Made by a program: the position numbers and the translations under genes
NCBI RefSeq assembly: GCF_014199625.1
Contig: NZ_JACHNY010000012.1
Coordinates: 16,343 to 80,342, forward strand
Length of the DNA: 64,000 bases
From: Sphingomonas abaci
GTDB lineage: Bacteria; Pseudomonadota; Alphaproteobacteria; Sphingomonadales; Sphingomonadaceae
Direction of reading: 5' to 3'
Notes under the pieces: generated by a model
The model's input: the letters and a program-made list of their open reading frames with translations, nothing else
Database searches by the model: none
What the model was told of the DNA's origin: nothing
In this document: piece by piece, positions 1 through 8,687 of the stretch
Numbering within the stretch: the stretch's first letter is position 1
Layout of the letters: each line of letters opens with the position of its first letter

Positions 1-1091
1 GTGTAGCGCAGGGTGACCCCTGCGACCCAGTCCGGTTCCGTGGGCAGCGCATTGTCGCGATTGGCGTTGTAGCTGCCGAACGCGAAGGCTTGCGGGCGGT
101 AGCGCGATTTCGCCAAGCCGACGCCCGCCCTGGCGATGTCACGCGCTGCTTCGGCGCCGCGTGCACGGGGCGTCGCGCTTATGCCCTCCAGAAACGTGCC
201 GACAGGAGGCAGCGGCTGCGAATTGACGAACAGCGGCGTCGAGGCGCCGACGCCGGCGGGGCGGTCCAGCAACCGCGACAGTGCGTCGGCAGCCGTCGCT
301 TCCTCGAGTTGCGCGCGGATGAAGGCGCGTTCGGCGGCATCGCGCGCCACCTGGACCTGAAGGACGCGCGCATGGGGAATGACCCCGTTCTGCTCGAGCT
401 TCACGGCATCCGACAGATGCCGATCGAACCCTGCGAGCGTCTCGCGCGTCGACCGGGTTAGCTGGGCGGCCACCTGCTGACCAAAATAGGTACGGACCAA
501 CCCGACGCGAGACAGGTCGCGACCACCCGCCTGCCTGGCGCGGGCCACCTCGACCATGCCATCGGCACCCGCCTGGATCGCCGGGATGGCACCGCCCGTG
601 TAGAGCGGCATGGCAGCGGTGATCGCCGGCCGGAAGACGGTGTCGCGTGTCTGATACTGGAGCGTGTCCGGGATCGCGCCGAAGATCGTCGGCAGGGCGG
701 CACTGACGCGCTGGCTTACCTCTCCGACCACTTGCTGCAAGCCCGCGGGGAACTGGCCGGGCAATTGCGACAGGAAGTCCGTCGCGGCGGCTGCGGCATT
801 GTCCTTCGGCCCGGTCAGGTCGAGCGACAAAGTCTTCTGGTACTCGATGACGCTTGCCGACGTGGTGATCACCGGACGGTTCAAGCTGCGGGTGGCGCCG
901 GCAATCAACTCGCTTGCCCGGACGGCGTGGTCCTCACCCGAAAGCCCAGGCGAGGCGTCATCGATCCGTGCCAGGGCCGCATCGAAGCTCAGGGCCTGCG
1001 GGGTCTGCTCGCTTTGGTTCTGGGCATGCGCCGTCGTGGCGCAAAGCAGAGCGGCGATTGGGGCAGTTTGCCATGCAGGGCGACGCATCAT
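1..1091 (-). CDS. TolC-family outer-membrane efflux protein, partial
   Basis: From the ATG at 1091 an open frame of about 363 codons runs leftwards off the window edge, so the C-terminus is missing. It begins MMRRPAWQ and continues with an alanine-rich hydrophobic stretch ending TAHAQN, which looks like a Sec signal peptide. The mature part has the long helical, Ala/Gln-rich texture of TolC/OprM-type channels, with segments such as MPLYTGG and LLDRPAGVG that fit outer-membrane efflux proteins. Such proteins form the outer-membrane duct of tripartite exporters. The start overlaps the thioesterase stop (ATGA), so the two genes are probably co-transcribed. An inner-membrane pump and adaptor are expected further left but are not visible. 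Confidence 0.82.
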   Translation of the reverse strand, partial: MMRRPAWQTAPIAALLCATTAHAQNQSEQTPQALSFDAALARIDDASPGLSGEDHAVRASELIAGATRSLNRPVITTSASVIEYQKTLSLDLTGPKDNAAAAATDFLSQLPGQFPAGLQQVVGEVSQRVSAALPTIFGAIPDTLQYQTRDTVFRPAITAAMPLYTGGAIPAIQAGADGMVEVARARQAGGRDLSRVGLVRTYFGQQVAAQLTRSTRETLAGFDRHLSDAVKLEQNGVIPHARVLQVQVARDAAERAFIRAQLEEATAADALSRLLDRPAGVGASTPLFVNSQPLPPVGTFLEGISATPRARGAEAARDIARAGVGLAKSRYRPQAFAFGSYNANRDNALPTEPDWVAGVTLRY

Positions 1092-1549
1092 ACGGTCGCC
1101 TCCGATCCGCTCAAGAACAGATTGCGCACGCTCCGAGCGAGCCGAACCGGCCGAAGCGAGGTGACATCGACGCTGCACCACACGCTCCTGACCTCGGCCA
1201 GCACGGTCTCGCCACGTCGTATCGTCGCATCGAAGAACTTTGCGCCGACGACGCGTTCCAGGAGCATCTGAACGTCGAAACGCTCCTCGAGAAAAGCAGG
1301 GCAACTATAGCTGATCTCGTGCTTCAGGGCGATCCATGCGACCGAGCGCACCACGTCGCCAGGAGCGTTCTGCCTCCAGAAGGACGTCACCGCGTCCTGG
1401 ATCCACCGCAGATAGACCGTGTTGTTCACGTGCCCCATGTGGTCGATGTCCGAGGCGTCCACCTCAAACGTGCAGATATGGCCTTTGCCGCCGTCGGGCA
1501 TCTGATCCGTGTCCAGGGCATCGTTGACAACGATCAAACCCTTGCACAT
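1088..1549 (-). CDS. Acyl-CoA thioesterase, hotdog fold (4HBT-like)
   Basis: A 153-residue protein if it starts at the ATG at 1549. A second in-frame ATG at 1501 (MPDGGKGHICTFEV) leaves the whole domain intact, has a weak purine-rich stretch upstream and is equally likely. The segment DASDIDHMGHVNNTVYLRW is the classic 4-hydroxybenzoyl-CoA thioesterase/FadM-type signature, with the catalytic-region Asp in SDIDHMGHVNN. The family hydrolyses acyl-CoA thioesters in the cytoplasm; the substrate cannot be told here. The frame continues upstream of 1549 only as antisense of the tetR gene. It is divergent from the TetR gene, shares a palindromic operator with it, and overlaps the TolC-like gene by 4 bases, so the regulator probably controls both. 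Confidence 0.8.
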   Translation of the reverse strand: MCKGLIVVNDALDTDQMPDGGKGHICTFEVDASDIDHMGHVNNTVYLRWIQDAVTSFWRQNAPGDVVRSVAWIALKHEISYSCPAFLEERFDVQMLLERVVGAKFFDATIRRGETVLAEVRSVWCSVDVTSLRPVRLARSVRNLFLSGSEATV

Positions 1550-1568
1550 ATTGTCATTAATGACAATA
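1549..1568. promoter_or_regulatory. 20-bp perfect palindrome, probable TetR operator
   Basis: TATTGTCATTAATGACAATA reads identically on both strands. It lies exactly between a divergent TetR-family gene and its putative target, the usual place for an autoregulatory operator. Two candidate start codons (1549 on the minus strand, 1560 on the plus strand) fall inside it. The true starts may therefore be 1501 and the GTG at 1569, or one transcript may be leaderless. Confidence 0.75.
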
Positions 1569-2195
1569 GTGACGGCCTCCCCGCGACGTCGTCGGCGACA
1601 TCCGGACGAGCTTCGCGCCGAGGCAATCGCCGCAGCCCGGAAGATCCTCGTCGAGGATGGACCCGCCGCCATCACGCTCCAGGCTGTAGCCACAGCGCTT
1701 GGCATGACGCACGGAAGCATCACCCATCACTTCGGCACCGCCGCCAACCTTCAGGCGGCCGTGGCGGACGTGCTGATCGAGCAGCTGCTGGCGGGCGTTC
1801 GAAGCGGTGCAGGTGCGCTGAAGGCCGGGACGATCGATGAGGCGGCCCTGGTCGATCTGGTGTTCGATGTGTTCGAGGAAACCGGCGTCGGCCGACTGAT
1901 CGGCTTCCTCGCCGCCTTCGGCAGCCCGCTCCTGCGGCCGCTGTTCGAGAAGTTAGCGCGTCTCCCCCGCGACATCTCAACCGACGAGCAGCAAGGCTCG
2001 GCGTTCACCGAGCCGGAGTTGCTCGCCATCATCGAGAGCGTTGTTACGCCGGCGCTGAGCGCCTCCCTGATCGGCGCGGAGCTTCTGCAAGCGCTTAATC
2101 TCGAGCCATTCACGATCCGCCAACGTGTTGCCCGTAATCTCGCGGTTCACCGCAATATGCGAGTTGTCGAGTCTAAAGGCTCGGTCGGCGGCTAG
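1560..2195 (+). CDS. TetR/AcrR-family transcriptional regulator
   Basis: About 211 residues. An N-terminal helix-turn-helix is clear: arginine-rich start, DELRAEAIAAARKILVEDGP, then ITLQAVATALGMTHGSITHHF, the typical TetR recognition helix with a GSITHHFG-like ending. The remaining helical ligand-binding domain is unspecific. The start could be the ATG at 1560, the GTG at 1569 or a GTG at 1509; the domain needs only residues from about 1575 on. It is divergent from the thioesterase and TolC-like genes and reads away from the 1549-1568 palindrome, so it probably represses both itself and that efflux operon. The ligand is unknown. Confidence 0.85.
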   Translation: MTIVTASPRRRRRHPDELRAEAIAAARKILVEDGPAAITLQAVATALGMTHGSITHHFGTAANLQAAVADVLIEQLLAGVRSGAGALKAGTIDEAALVDLVFDVFEETGVGRLIGFLAAFGSPLLRPLFEKLARLPRDISTDEQQGSAFTEPELLAIIESVVTPALSASLIGAELLQALNLEPFTIRQRVARNLAVHRNMRVVESKGSVGG

Positions 2196-2459
2196 CCCAA
2201 CTTCTCTGTCAGTAGGACTGAACTGGGCGCCTGTGCAGATTAATCGGAACCTCTTACTGCGAGCCTGCTTGAGCTGCCGTCCTACGATGCCCTAGGTGTC
2301 GGACCCGCAGCCAGCCGTCGAGTGGATCCAGCGGTGTCGCTACCTAATCCAGCGCCCAGACCCATCCACCATCTCGCCACTACCGAGCCAGGCTGCGGAT
2401 GGGGAAACGGAGTTCAGGCTGGGCGAACGTAGGAAAGTCGGCGCCCCCCTCCCCCATTC

Positions 2460-2755
2460 TCACGCGACGGCTAGCGCAAGATAATCCGTGTATACTTCTG
2501 CGCCGCCTCTCGCATAGAACAGGGCGGGCCGCGCCGCGTTGAGCGGCGCGCCCGTGCGCAGACGCTCAATCAGATCTGGGTTGGCCAGCGCCATGACGCT
2601 TAGCGCTTCCATGTCGGCGCGCCCTGCCGCCACATCCGCGCCGACCTGCTCGCGCGGGCGGCCTGGGCGATTGAGGATGATCGGCCCGCGATACAGGACC
2701 CGCACGTCCGCCAGTATGTCATCGCGCCCGGCATTGAGGACGTGGAGATTGCAAG
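2460..2755 (-). pseudogene. Old Yellow Enzyme (NADH:flavin oxidoreductase) C-terminal remnant
   Basis: The minus strand encodes DDILADVRVLYRGPIILN, then VAAGRADMEALSVMALANP, DLIERLRTGAPLN and GGAEVYTDY. These are the end of the TIM barrel and the C-terminal tail of OYE-family flavin reductases (NemA-like). Only about the last 95 residues of a roughly 360-residue enzyme remain, and the frame is lost upstream near 2755. It sits beside a truncated Tn3 transposase, so it is probably a leftover of a rearranged locus. The 264 bases before it (2196-2459) hold no gene I can support. Confidence 0.6.
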
Positions 2756-2830
2756 CCCGAGCGGATCAAGTTGAGGGCGTAGCGTGGATGGTACGCTAAA
2801 CAACGCTAACGACGAACAATCAGCGAACGT

Positions 2831-3550
2831 TTAGGCTACGCGGCTCTCCGGCGGGAGATTGAGGGTCTTGCGGCCAGCGGAAGCGGCTGCACGATCCCAA
2901 AGGAAATCGCCGGAAAAAGCAATGTGCTCCCAACCTACCGAGGAGGTATGGGCGAGGAGGTCATCAGGTACCGCGACCGACGTTGAACGGAGATGCTGGG
3001 CGGCAGCGTCCATGTAGATCGTGTTCCAATAGACGATCGCGGCGATGACCAGATTAAGGCCGGATGCACGATATTGCTGTGCCTCGTGGCTGCGGTCGAT
3101 GATGCGGCCCTGGCGGAAGGTGTAGATCGCCTGCGTCAGGGCATGGCGCTGCTCGCTGTTGTTGAGGCCGGCATGGCATCGCCGGCGCAGATCGGGATTT
3201 TCGAGCCAGTCCAGCATGAACAGGGTCCGTTCGATCTTGCCGATTTCCTGTAGTGCGACGTCGAGCTGGTTCTGCCGTTCGTAGGCGGCGAGCTTTCGCA
3301 GCATGACCGATGGCGCGACATGACAGGCCTTGATCGACCCTACGAGGCGCAGCACGTCGTCCCATTGTTCAACGATGATGTCGGTGCGGATACGCTTGCC
3401 CAACAACGGGGCGATGGACGGATAGGTCGTGACCGGCGCGATCGGCGCGAGACGCCGGTCCGGAAAATCGCGCAGGCGCGGGCAGAAACGAAATCCCAGC
3501 ATCGCGCACTTGCAGCTTGTATGATTGGGCGACCCCATCCCCCAAGGCAC
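2831..3550 (-). pseudogene. Tn3-family transposase TnpA, C-terminal fragment
   Basis: About 230 residues matching the last quarter of Tn3-type TnpA (normally near 1000 residues). Visible family segments are AMLGFRFCPRLRDFPDRRL, the GLNNSEQRHALTQAIYTFRQG stretch (residues about 130-150), NLVIAAIVYWNTIYM and the terminal VGWEHIAFSGDFLW. The catalytic Asp residues of the DDE domain lie upstream and are missing; homology stops near 3525, so the copy is dead. No 38-bp inverted repeat could be confirmed on its 3' side. It marks an old transposition or recombination boundary between the TetR region and the poxB-lut operon. Confidence 0.75.
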
Positions 3551-3676
3551 GTCTCTCGTGCTGAATCCGCCATTGGTCCCGCATAAGAAGGATTCAATTC
3601 ACTCGATTGACGACGAATTGTGTTTCATACCGCTGACCGGGCCTGTGATCGGCACGATATCATGGAGACGTAAAGC

Positions 3677-5401
3677 ATGAGCATGACCATTGCCGATCTG
3701 ATGGCGGAGACGCTGGCCAACGCTGGTGTAAAGCGCATCTGGGGCGTGACGGGCGACAGCCTGAACGGGTTGAACGACAGCCTGCGGCGGATCGGCCGGA
3801 TCGACTGGATGCATGTGCGGCATGAGGAAGCCGCCGCGTTTGCCGCCGGCGCAGAGGCGGCGGTTACGGGGGAGTTGGCGGTGTGCGCCGGAAGCTGCGG
3901 CCCGGGCAATCTCCATCTCATCAACGGCCTGTTCGACTGCCAGCGCAACCATGTTCCGGTGCTGGCGATCGCGGCGCAGATCCCATCATCGGAGATCGGC
4001 CTGGGCTATTTCCAGGAGACGCATCCGCAGGAACTGTTTCGTGAATGCAGCCATTTCGTCGAGCTGGTTTCCAATCCCGCCCAGATGCCCGAAGTGCTGC
4101 ACCGCGCCATGCGCACCGCGATCGGCCGCAAGGGCGTGGCGGTTATCGTCATTCCCGGCGACATCGCCCTGCAGCCCGCCCCCGCCGGCGCGCGAACGGA
4201 TTTCCCCCCGCTCGCCCAGCCGCGCCTGCTGCCGGCACAGCCCGAACTGGAGAAGCTGGCCGAATTGCTGGACGCCTCTGCTCGCGTGACCATCCTCGCC
4301 GGCAGCGGTTGCGAAGGCGCGCATGATGCCGTGGTGGCGCTCGCCGACCGGTTGGCCGCCCCTGTGGTCCATGCGCTGCGCGGCAAGGAGCATGTCGAAT
4401 GGGACAATCCGCTCGACGTCGGCATGACGGGCCTGATCGGCTTCTCCTCGGGCTATCAGGCGATGCTCGAATGCGACACGCTGGTCATGCTGGGTACCGA
4501 CTTCCCGTACCGCCATTTCTATCCGGACAAGGCCCGGATCGTGCAGATCGACCGCGATCCCGCCGCGCTCGGCCGCCGCGCGCAGCTTTCGCTCGGGCTG
4601 ATCGGCGATGTCGGGGAGACCATCTCCGCGCTGCTGCCCAAGCTCAGACCGGATCGCGACCGTGCCTTTCTGGACGCGGCGAAAGCCCATTATGCCAGGG
4701 CGCGGGAGGGGCTGGACGATCTGGCGCGTCCCTCGTCACGCGGCCGGCCCATCCATCCGCAATATCTGGCCCGCCTCGTGAGCGAGACCGCGAGCGATGA
4801 CGCGATCTTCACCGCCGATGTCGGGACGCCCACGGTCTGGGCAGCGCGCTATCTCACGATGAACGGCAAGCGCCAGCTGATCGGTTCGTTCAATCACGGC
4901 TCCATGGCCAATGCGATGGTGCAGGCGATGGGCGCACAGGCGGCAGAGCCAGGCCGCCAGGTCATCTCGCTGTCGGGTGACGGCGGCTTCGCGATGATGA
5001 TGGGCGACTTCCTCTCGCTCACCCAGCTCAAGCTGCCGGTGAAGGTGGTGGTGGTCAACAACGGCTCGCTCGGTTTCGTCGCCATGGAGATGAAGGCCGG
5101 CGGCTATCTCGATACCGGCACCGATCTCCAGAACCCGAGCTTTGCCGCGATGGCGGAAGCGATCGGCATCAAGGCGTTCCGCGTGGAAGAGTCCGACGAT
5201 CTGCCGGGCGCGCTGAAGGCTGCTTTCTCGCATCCCGGGCCGGCGCTGGTCGACGTGGTGACGGCAAAGCAGGAACTCGTCATGCCGCCAAAGATACAGG
5301 CGGAGCAGGCCAAGGGCTTCAGCCTCTATATGCTCAAGGCCATCATGAGCGGTCGCGGCGACGAGGTCGTCGATCTCGCCCGCACCAATCTCCTGCATTG
5401 A
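3677..5401 (+). CDS. poxB: Pyruvate dehydrogenase (quinone), PoxB
   Basis: 574 residues, the length of E. coli PoxB (572). It decarboxylates pyruvate to acetate and CO2, passing electrons through FAD to membrane ubiquinone. Seen in the sequence: the thiamine-diphosphate activating Glu near residue 50 (VRHEEAAAF), a central FAD-binding region, and the ThDP/Mg motif GDGGFAMMMGDF...VVVNNGS at about residues 434-465. The C-terminal tail (KGFSLYMLKAIMSGRGDEV, residues about 547-565) resembles the lipid-binding amphipathic peptide of E. coli PoxB, which supports this over acetolactate synthase or pyruvate oxidase. It is the first gene of a run with lutABC (11-base gap to lutA), linking lactate oxidation to acetate production. 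Confidence 0.93.
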   Translation: MSMTIADLMAETLANAGVKRIWGVTGDSLNGLNDSLRRIGRIDWMHVRHEEAAAFAAGAEAAVTGELAVCAGSCGPGNLHLINGLFDCQRNHVPVLAIAAQIPSSEIGLGYFQETHPQELFRECSHFVELVSNPAQMPEVLHRAMRTAIGRKGVAVIVIPGDIALQPAPAGARTDFPPLAQPRLLPAQPELEKLAELLDASARVTILAGSGCEGAHDAVVALADRLAAPVVHALRGKEHVEWDNPLDVGMTGLIGFSSGYQAMLECDTLVMLGTDFPYRHFYPDKARIVQIDRDPAALGRRAQLSLGLIGDVGETISALLPKLRPDRDRAFLDAAKAHYARAREGLDDLARPSSRGRPIHPQYLARLVSETASDDAIFTADVGTPTVWAARYLTMNGKRQLIGSFNHGSMANAMVQAMGAQAAEPGRQVISLSGDGGFAMMMGDFLSLTQLKLPVKVVVVNNGSLGFVAMEMKAGGYLDTGTDLQNPSFAAMAEAIGIKAFRVEESDDLPGALKAAFSHPGPALVDVVTAKQELVMPPKIQAEQAKGFSLYMLKAIMSGRGDEVVDLARTNLLH

Positions 5402-5412
5402 GAGGCAACCCT

Positions 5413-6156
5413 ATGCGTGTCGCATTGTTTGTGCCCTGTTATGTCGACGCCTTCGAACCCGAGGTCGGGATTGCGACGCTGAACCTGCTGCGCCGGTTCG
5501 GCATCGATCCCGAATATCCCTTCGATCAGACCTGCTGCGGCCAGCCCATGGTCAACTCGGGCTGCCACGCCGAAGCCAAGGCGACAGAGGCGCTATTCGT
5601 CCGCAATTTTGCGGGCTTCGATTACATCGTGGTGCCTTCGGGAAGCTGCGCGCATCAGGTCCGCTGTCACATGACCGCGATCGAGCAGACCGACGAGGTG
5701 CGCCATGTTCGCGAGCGCACCTATGAGCTGGTCGAGTTCCTGCATGACGTGCTCAAGGTGGACGGCTTCCCCTGGGCCGAGTTCCCGCACAAGGTGAGCT
5801 ACCACAATAATTGCAATGCGCTGCGCGGCCTCTTCCACGGCAGCATGTCCGAGCGGCGCGAGCCAGCTACCTCCAAACCGCTCGACCTGCTGCGCATGGT
5901 GAAGGGGCTGGAACTGGTCGAGAAGGCGCGGCCGGATGAATGCTGCGGTTTCGGCGGCACGTTCAGCGTGTTCGAGCCGGCCGTCTCGGTGAAGATGGGC
6001 CAGGACAAGGTGCGCGACCATGCGATGGCGGGCGCGGACTATGTCGTCTCGGCGGACAGCAGCTGCATGCTGCACCAGCAGGGGTGCGCCGAGCGGCTCG
6101 GGCTCCCGCTCCAGTTCCGCCACATCGCCCAGATCCTGAACGGAGACGCGGCATGA
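5413..6156 (+). CDS. lutA: LutA/YkgE-type Fe-S oxidoreductase, L-lactate utilization
   Basis: 247 residues. The ATG at 5413 is chosen because AGAGG lies just upstream and the family starts with MRVALFVPCYVD. It carries two CCG-domain cysteine clusters, CCGQPMVNSGC (residues about 43-53) and CCGFGGTFSV (about 178-187), which bind iron-sulfur or heterodisulfide-type clusters. LutA, LutB and LutC together oxidize L-lactate to pyruvate in Bacillus and many proteobacteria. It overlaps lutB by the ATGA arrangement. With PoxB immediately upstream, the pyruvate formed could be passed straight to acetate. Confidence 0.9.
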   Translation: MRVALFVPCYVDAFEPEVGIATLNLLRRFGIDPEYPFDQTCCGQPMVNSGCHAEAKATEALFVRNFAGFDYIVVPSGSCAHQVRCHMTAIEQTDEVRHVRERTYELVEFLHDVLKVDGFPWAEFPHKVSYHNNCNALRGLFHGSMSERREPATSKPLDLLRMVKGLELVEKARPDECCGFGGTFSVFEPAVSVKMGQDKVRDHAMAGADYVVSADSSCMLHQQGCAERLGLPLQFRHIAQILNGDAA

Positions 6157-7736
6157 GCGGATCGGAGGAACCACGCCGCGCAGAGGATGGCCTGCCGGCC
6201 CTGCTTCACGAAGATCTGCACACGGCCGACGATGGCGGCGCGCGCGGTAGCGGCGGCGAGCGTCTGAGCCATGGCGAAGCAACATCCCGGCCGCTTCAGC
6301 CGCCCGCGCCGGAGCCGCAGCCCCGCGGCGCGAAGCTCTATCATCGCAAACCCGTCGACCACAATGAGGCTGCGCAGCGCTTCATCGATGCGCCCCGTCA
6401 CGCGAAAATGCACGACGAACGACTCTGGGACCTGCGCCAGAAGCGCGACGGGCAGATGCATGGCCTGCCCGAATGGGAGGACCTGCGCGAGCTCGCCTCC
6501 ACCATCAAGCAGCACACGCTCTCCAACCTCGGCGACTATCTGGAACAGTTCGAGTCGCAGGCGAAGGCCAACGGCATCCATGTCCACTGGGCGCGGGACG
6601 GGGCGGAACATAACCGCATCGTTCACGGCATCCTCGCCGATCATGGCGCGCGGCGACTGATCAAGTCGAAGTCGATGCTGACCGAGGAGGTCGGTTTTCG
6701 CGATTACATGGCGAGCGTCGGCATCGAGGTGGTGGAAACGGATCTTGGCGAGCGCATCCAGCAGCTCGACGAGGAGGCGCCGAGCCATATCGTCGTGCCC
6801 GCGGTCCACAAGCTGCGGTCCGATGTCGCGGACGTGTTCGCCAGGGAGCTCGGGACCGACCCCGCCAACGACGACGTCCATTATCTTGCCGAGCAGCAGC
6901 GCGAGAAGACGCGGCCGCTGATCCTCGAGGCGGACGCCGGCATGACCGGCGCCAATTTCGCGGTGGCCGAGACCGGGACCTTCGTCGTCTGCACCAACGA
7001 GGGCAATGCAGATCTTTCGGCCAATGTGCCGCCGCTCCACATCGCCTCGATCGGGATCGAGAAGCTGATCCCGCGCATCACCGATCTGGGCGTGTTCATC
7101 CGGCTGCTGTCGCGCTCGGCGCTGGGCTCGCCGATCACCCAATATACCTCGCATTTCCGGGGGCCGCGTGACGGCGGGGAGATGCACATCGTGCTGGTCG
7201 ACAATGGTCGCTCGGCGCGTCTGGGCGAGCCCGAATTCTGGCAGAGCCTCAAATGCATACGCTGCGGCGCCTGCATGAACACCTGTCCCGTCTATCGCCG
7301 CTCGGGCGGGCTCTCCTACGGCGCGACCTATTCCGGGCCGATCGGCCTGATCCTCGACCCCTCCTTCGACCGCCGGCGCTATTCGAGCCTGCCCTTTGCC
7401 TCCACGCTCAACGGCTCCTGCACCAATGTCTGCCCGGTGAAGATCAACATCCACGAGCAGATCTTCGCCTGGCGCAAGGTGCTGGCGGAAAGTCACGACA
7501 TCGGTTGGAGCAAACAGGCGATGATGAAAGCGGCCGGGACGGTCTTGTCCCATCCGACACTTTACCGCGCTTCCATCGCAACGGCGGAAGGCGCGCTCAA
7601 GCTGCTCCCGGACTTCATGGTCGCCAATCCGCTCAACAGTTGGACCGCACGCGGACGCGCCATGCCGGATGCGCCCAAGGAGACTTTCCACCAATGGTAT
7701 GAGCGAACTAATGGCGGAAAGGAGGAGCCGTCGTGA
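6153..7736 (+). CDS. lutB: LutB/YkgF-type ferredoxin-like lactate oxidation protein
   Basis: 527 residues from the ATG at 6153, which overlaps the lutA stop (ATGA). The body contains the LUD domain (LIKSKSMLTEEVGFRDYM, then MTGANFAVAETGTFV) and two [4Fe-4S] motifs: CIRCGACMNTCPVYR near residues 368-382 and CTNVCPVKINIHEQ near 424-437. The N-terminal 50 or so residues before GAKLYHRKPVDHNEAAQRF are Pro/Arg-rich and longer than in most LutB proteins (about 475 residues). Either the extension is real or translation starts internally; the 4-base overlap favours 6153. Electrons probably pass through this subunit to the quinone pool. Confidence 0.9.
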   Translation: MSGSEEPRRAEDGLPALLHEDLHTADDGGARGSGGERLSHGEATSRPLQPPAPEPQPRGAKLYHRKPVDHNEAAQRFIDAPRHAKMHDERLWDLRQKRDGQMHGLPEWEDLRELASTIKQHTLSNLGDYLEQFESQAKANGIHVHWARDGAEHNRIVHGILADHGARRLIKSKSMLTEEVGFRDYMASVGIEVVETDLGERIQQLDEEAPSHIVVPAVHKLRSDVADVFARELGTDPANDDVHYLAEQQREKTRPLILEADAGMTGANFAVAETGTFVVCTNEGNADLSANVPPLHIASIGIEKLIPRITDLGVFIRLLSRSALGSPITQYTSHFRGPRDGGEMHIVLVDNGRSARLGEPEFWQSLKCIRCGACMNTCPVYRRSGGLSYGATYSGPIGLILDPSFDRRRYSSLPFASTLNGSCTNVCPVKINIHEQIFAWRKVLAESHDIGWSKQAMMKAAGTVLSHPTLYRASIATAEGALKLLPDFMVANPLNSWTARGRAMPDAPKETFHQWYERTNGGKEEPS

Positions 7737-8326
7737 GCGCGCGCGACGCGATACTTGCCGCGGTGCGGGCGAACCGGCCGCAAGGGGACCATCCGCTGCC
7801 CGAGTTGCCGATCTTCCCGTTCGCCGCGGAAGGGGGATTGGTCGAGCCGTTCCTGCGCAATCTGGAAGCGATGGGGGGGCATGGCGTCGAGGGGGGCGAT
7901 ATTGAGGGAATATTGCGCGCGCAGTTCCCGCAGGCGAACGTGATCGCCTCCGCCGTCCCGGAATATCGCGGCAATCGCGATCTCGCCCAGGTCAGTGCCC
8001 CCAATGATCTCGCCGATGTGGATGTGGCGATCGTGCGCGCTGAATTCGGGGTGGCCGAGACGGGCTCCGTGCTGTTGCCGGACACGGCGTTGACCGTGAA
8101 CGCGGTGGCCTATCTGGCGCAGCATCTCGTCGTGCTGCTCGCGCCGGACGCCATCGTGCCGACGCTTCAGGAGGCCTATCGCCGCCCGGAATTCCATCGA
8201 CATCGCTATGCGAGCTTCCACACCGGTCCGTCCGCGACGGCCGATATCGAGGGCGTGCTTATCCATGGCGCGCAGGGTGTGCGTTCGCTATCGGTCGTGA
8301 TGTGTCCCCTGAAAACCGGCAGTTGA
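7733..8326 (+). CDS. lutC: LutC/YkgG-type LUD-domain protein
   Basis: 197 residues starting at a GTG (GTGA overlap with the lutB stop). It begins MSARDAILAAVRANRP, typical for LutC, and has the LUD-domain signature VRAEFGVAETGSVLLPD (residues about 101-117) and a C-terminal HGAQGVRSLSVVM. LutC is the third subunit of the lactate utilization complex. Overlaps at lutA/B and lutB/C indicate translational coupling and one transcript from poxB. No lactate permease (LutP/LldP) or lactate-specific GntR regulator is nearby. Confidence 0.88.
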   Translation: MSARDAILAAVRANRPQGDHPLPELPIFPFAAEGGLVEPFLRNLEAMGGHGVEGGDIEGILRAQFPQANVIASAVPEYRGNRDLAQVSAPNDLADVDVAIVRAEFGVAETGSVLLPDTALTVNAVAYLAQHLVVLLAPDAIVPTLQEAYRRPEFHRHRYASFHTGPSATADIEGVLIHGAQGVRSLSVVMCPLKTGS

Positions 8327-8545
8327 ATGACAGTGGAAACGGACTTGGGCCATAATGCGCGTGCCTCGCGATTTACCGTCTATGCCGCCCTGGCGGGCAA
8401 CATCGCCGTAGCGGGGTCATCGCAGAATGTCTTCACGAGCGTACGCTCTCATGACTGCCATCCGAGACGCTGGCCGAGTTTACTCCTTCGCTGGCCAGGA
8501 AGCCAGCGTCGCATTGACCTTGGCGGGTGTGCCGCGGGCGCCTGA
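8327..8545 (+). pseudogene. Possible remnant of a cation diffusion facilitator N-terminus
   Basis: Immediately after lutC an ATG opens a frame whose first 34 residues (SRFTVYAALAGNIAV, then GSSQN) resemble the first membrane helix of CDF-type metal transporters, where YAALAGN is followed by about 14 residues and GSSAM. Here the spacer is missing and the frame then reads Arg-rich non-membrane sequence. It looks like a truncated, internally deleted gene, but the match is short. The rest, up to the IS at 8624, shows no other gene. Confidence 0.35.
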
Positions 8546-8687
8546 TCGACGACGATTGATCACGCTCTCATCCGCGGGTTGATTACCGCACTACCCGTAT
8601 CCGTCGCTGGGCCTGTCCACCGTCTAGGGTCAGGACCCATTGATGTGAGCGTCGCGATCTGATTCAGGCTCCGCGAGGAGACCGGGG

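Noticed and set aside
6039..7694. Minus-strand open frame of 551 codons opposite lutB
   Set aside because: Antisense artefact; lutB has all family motifs and is coupled to lutA and lutC.
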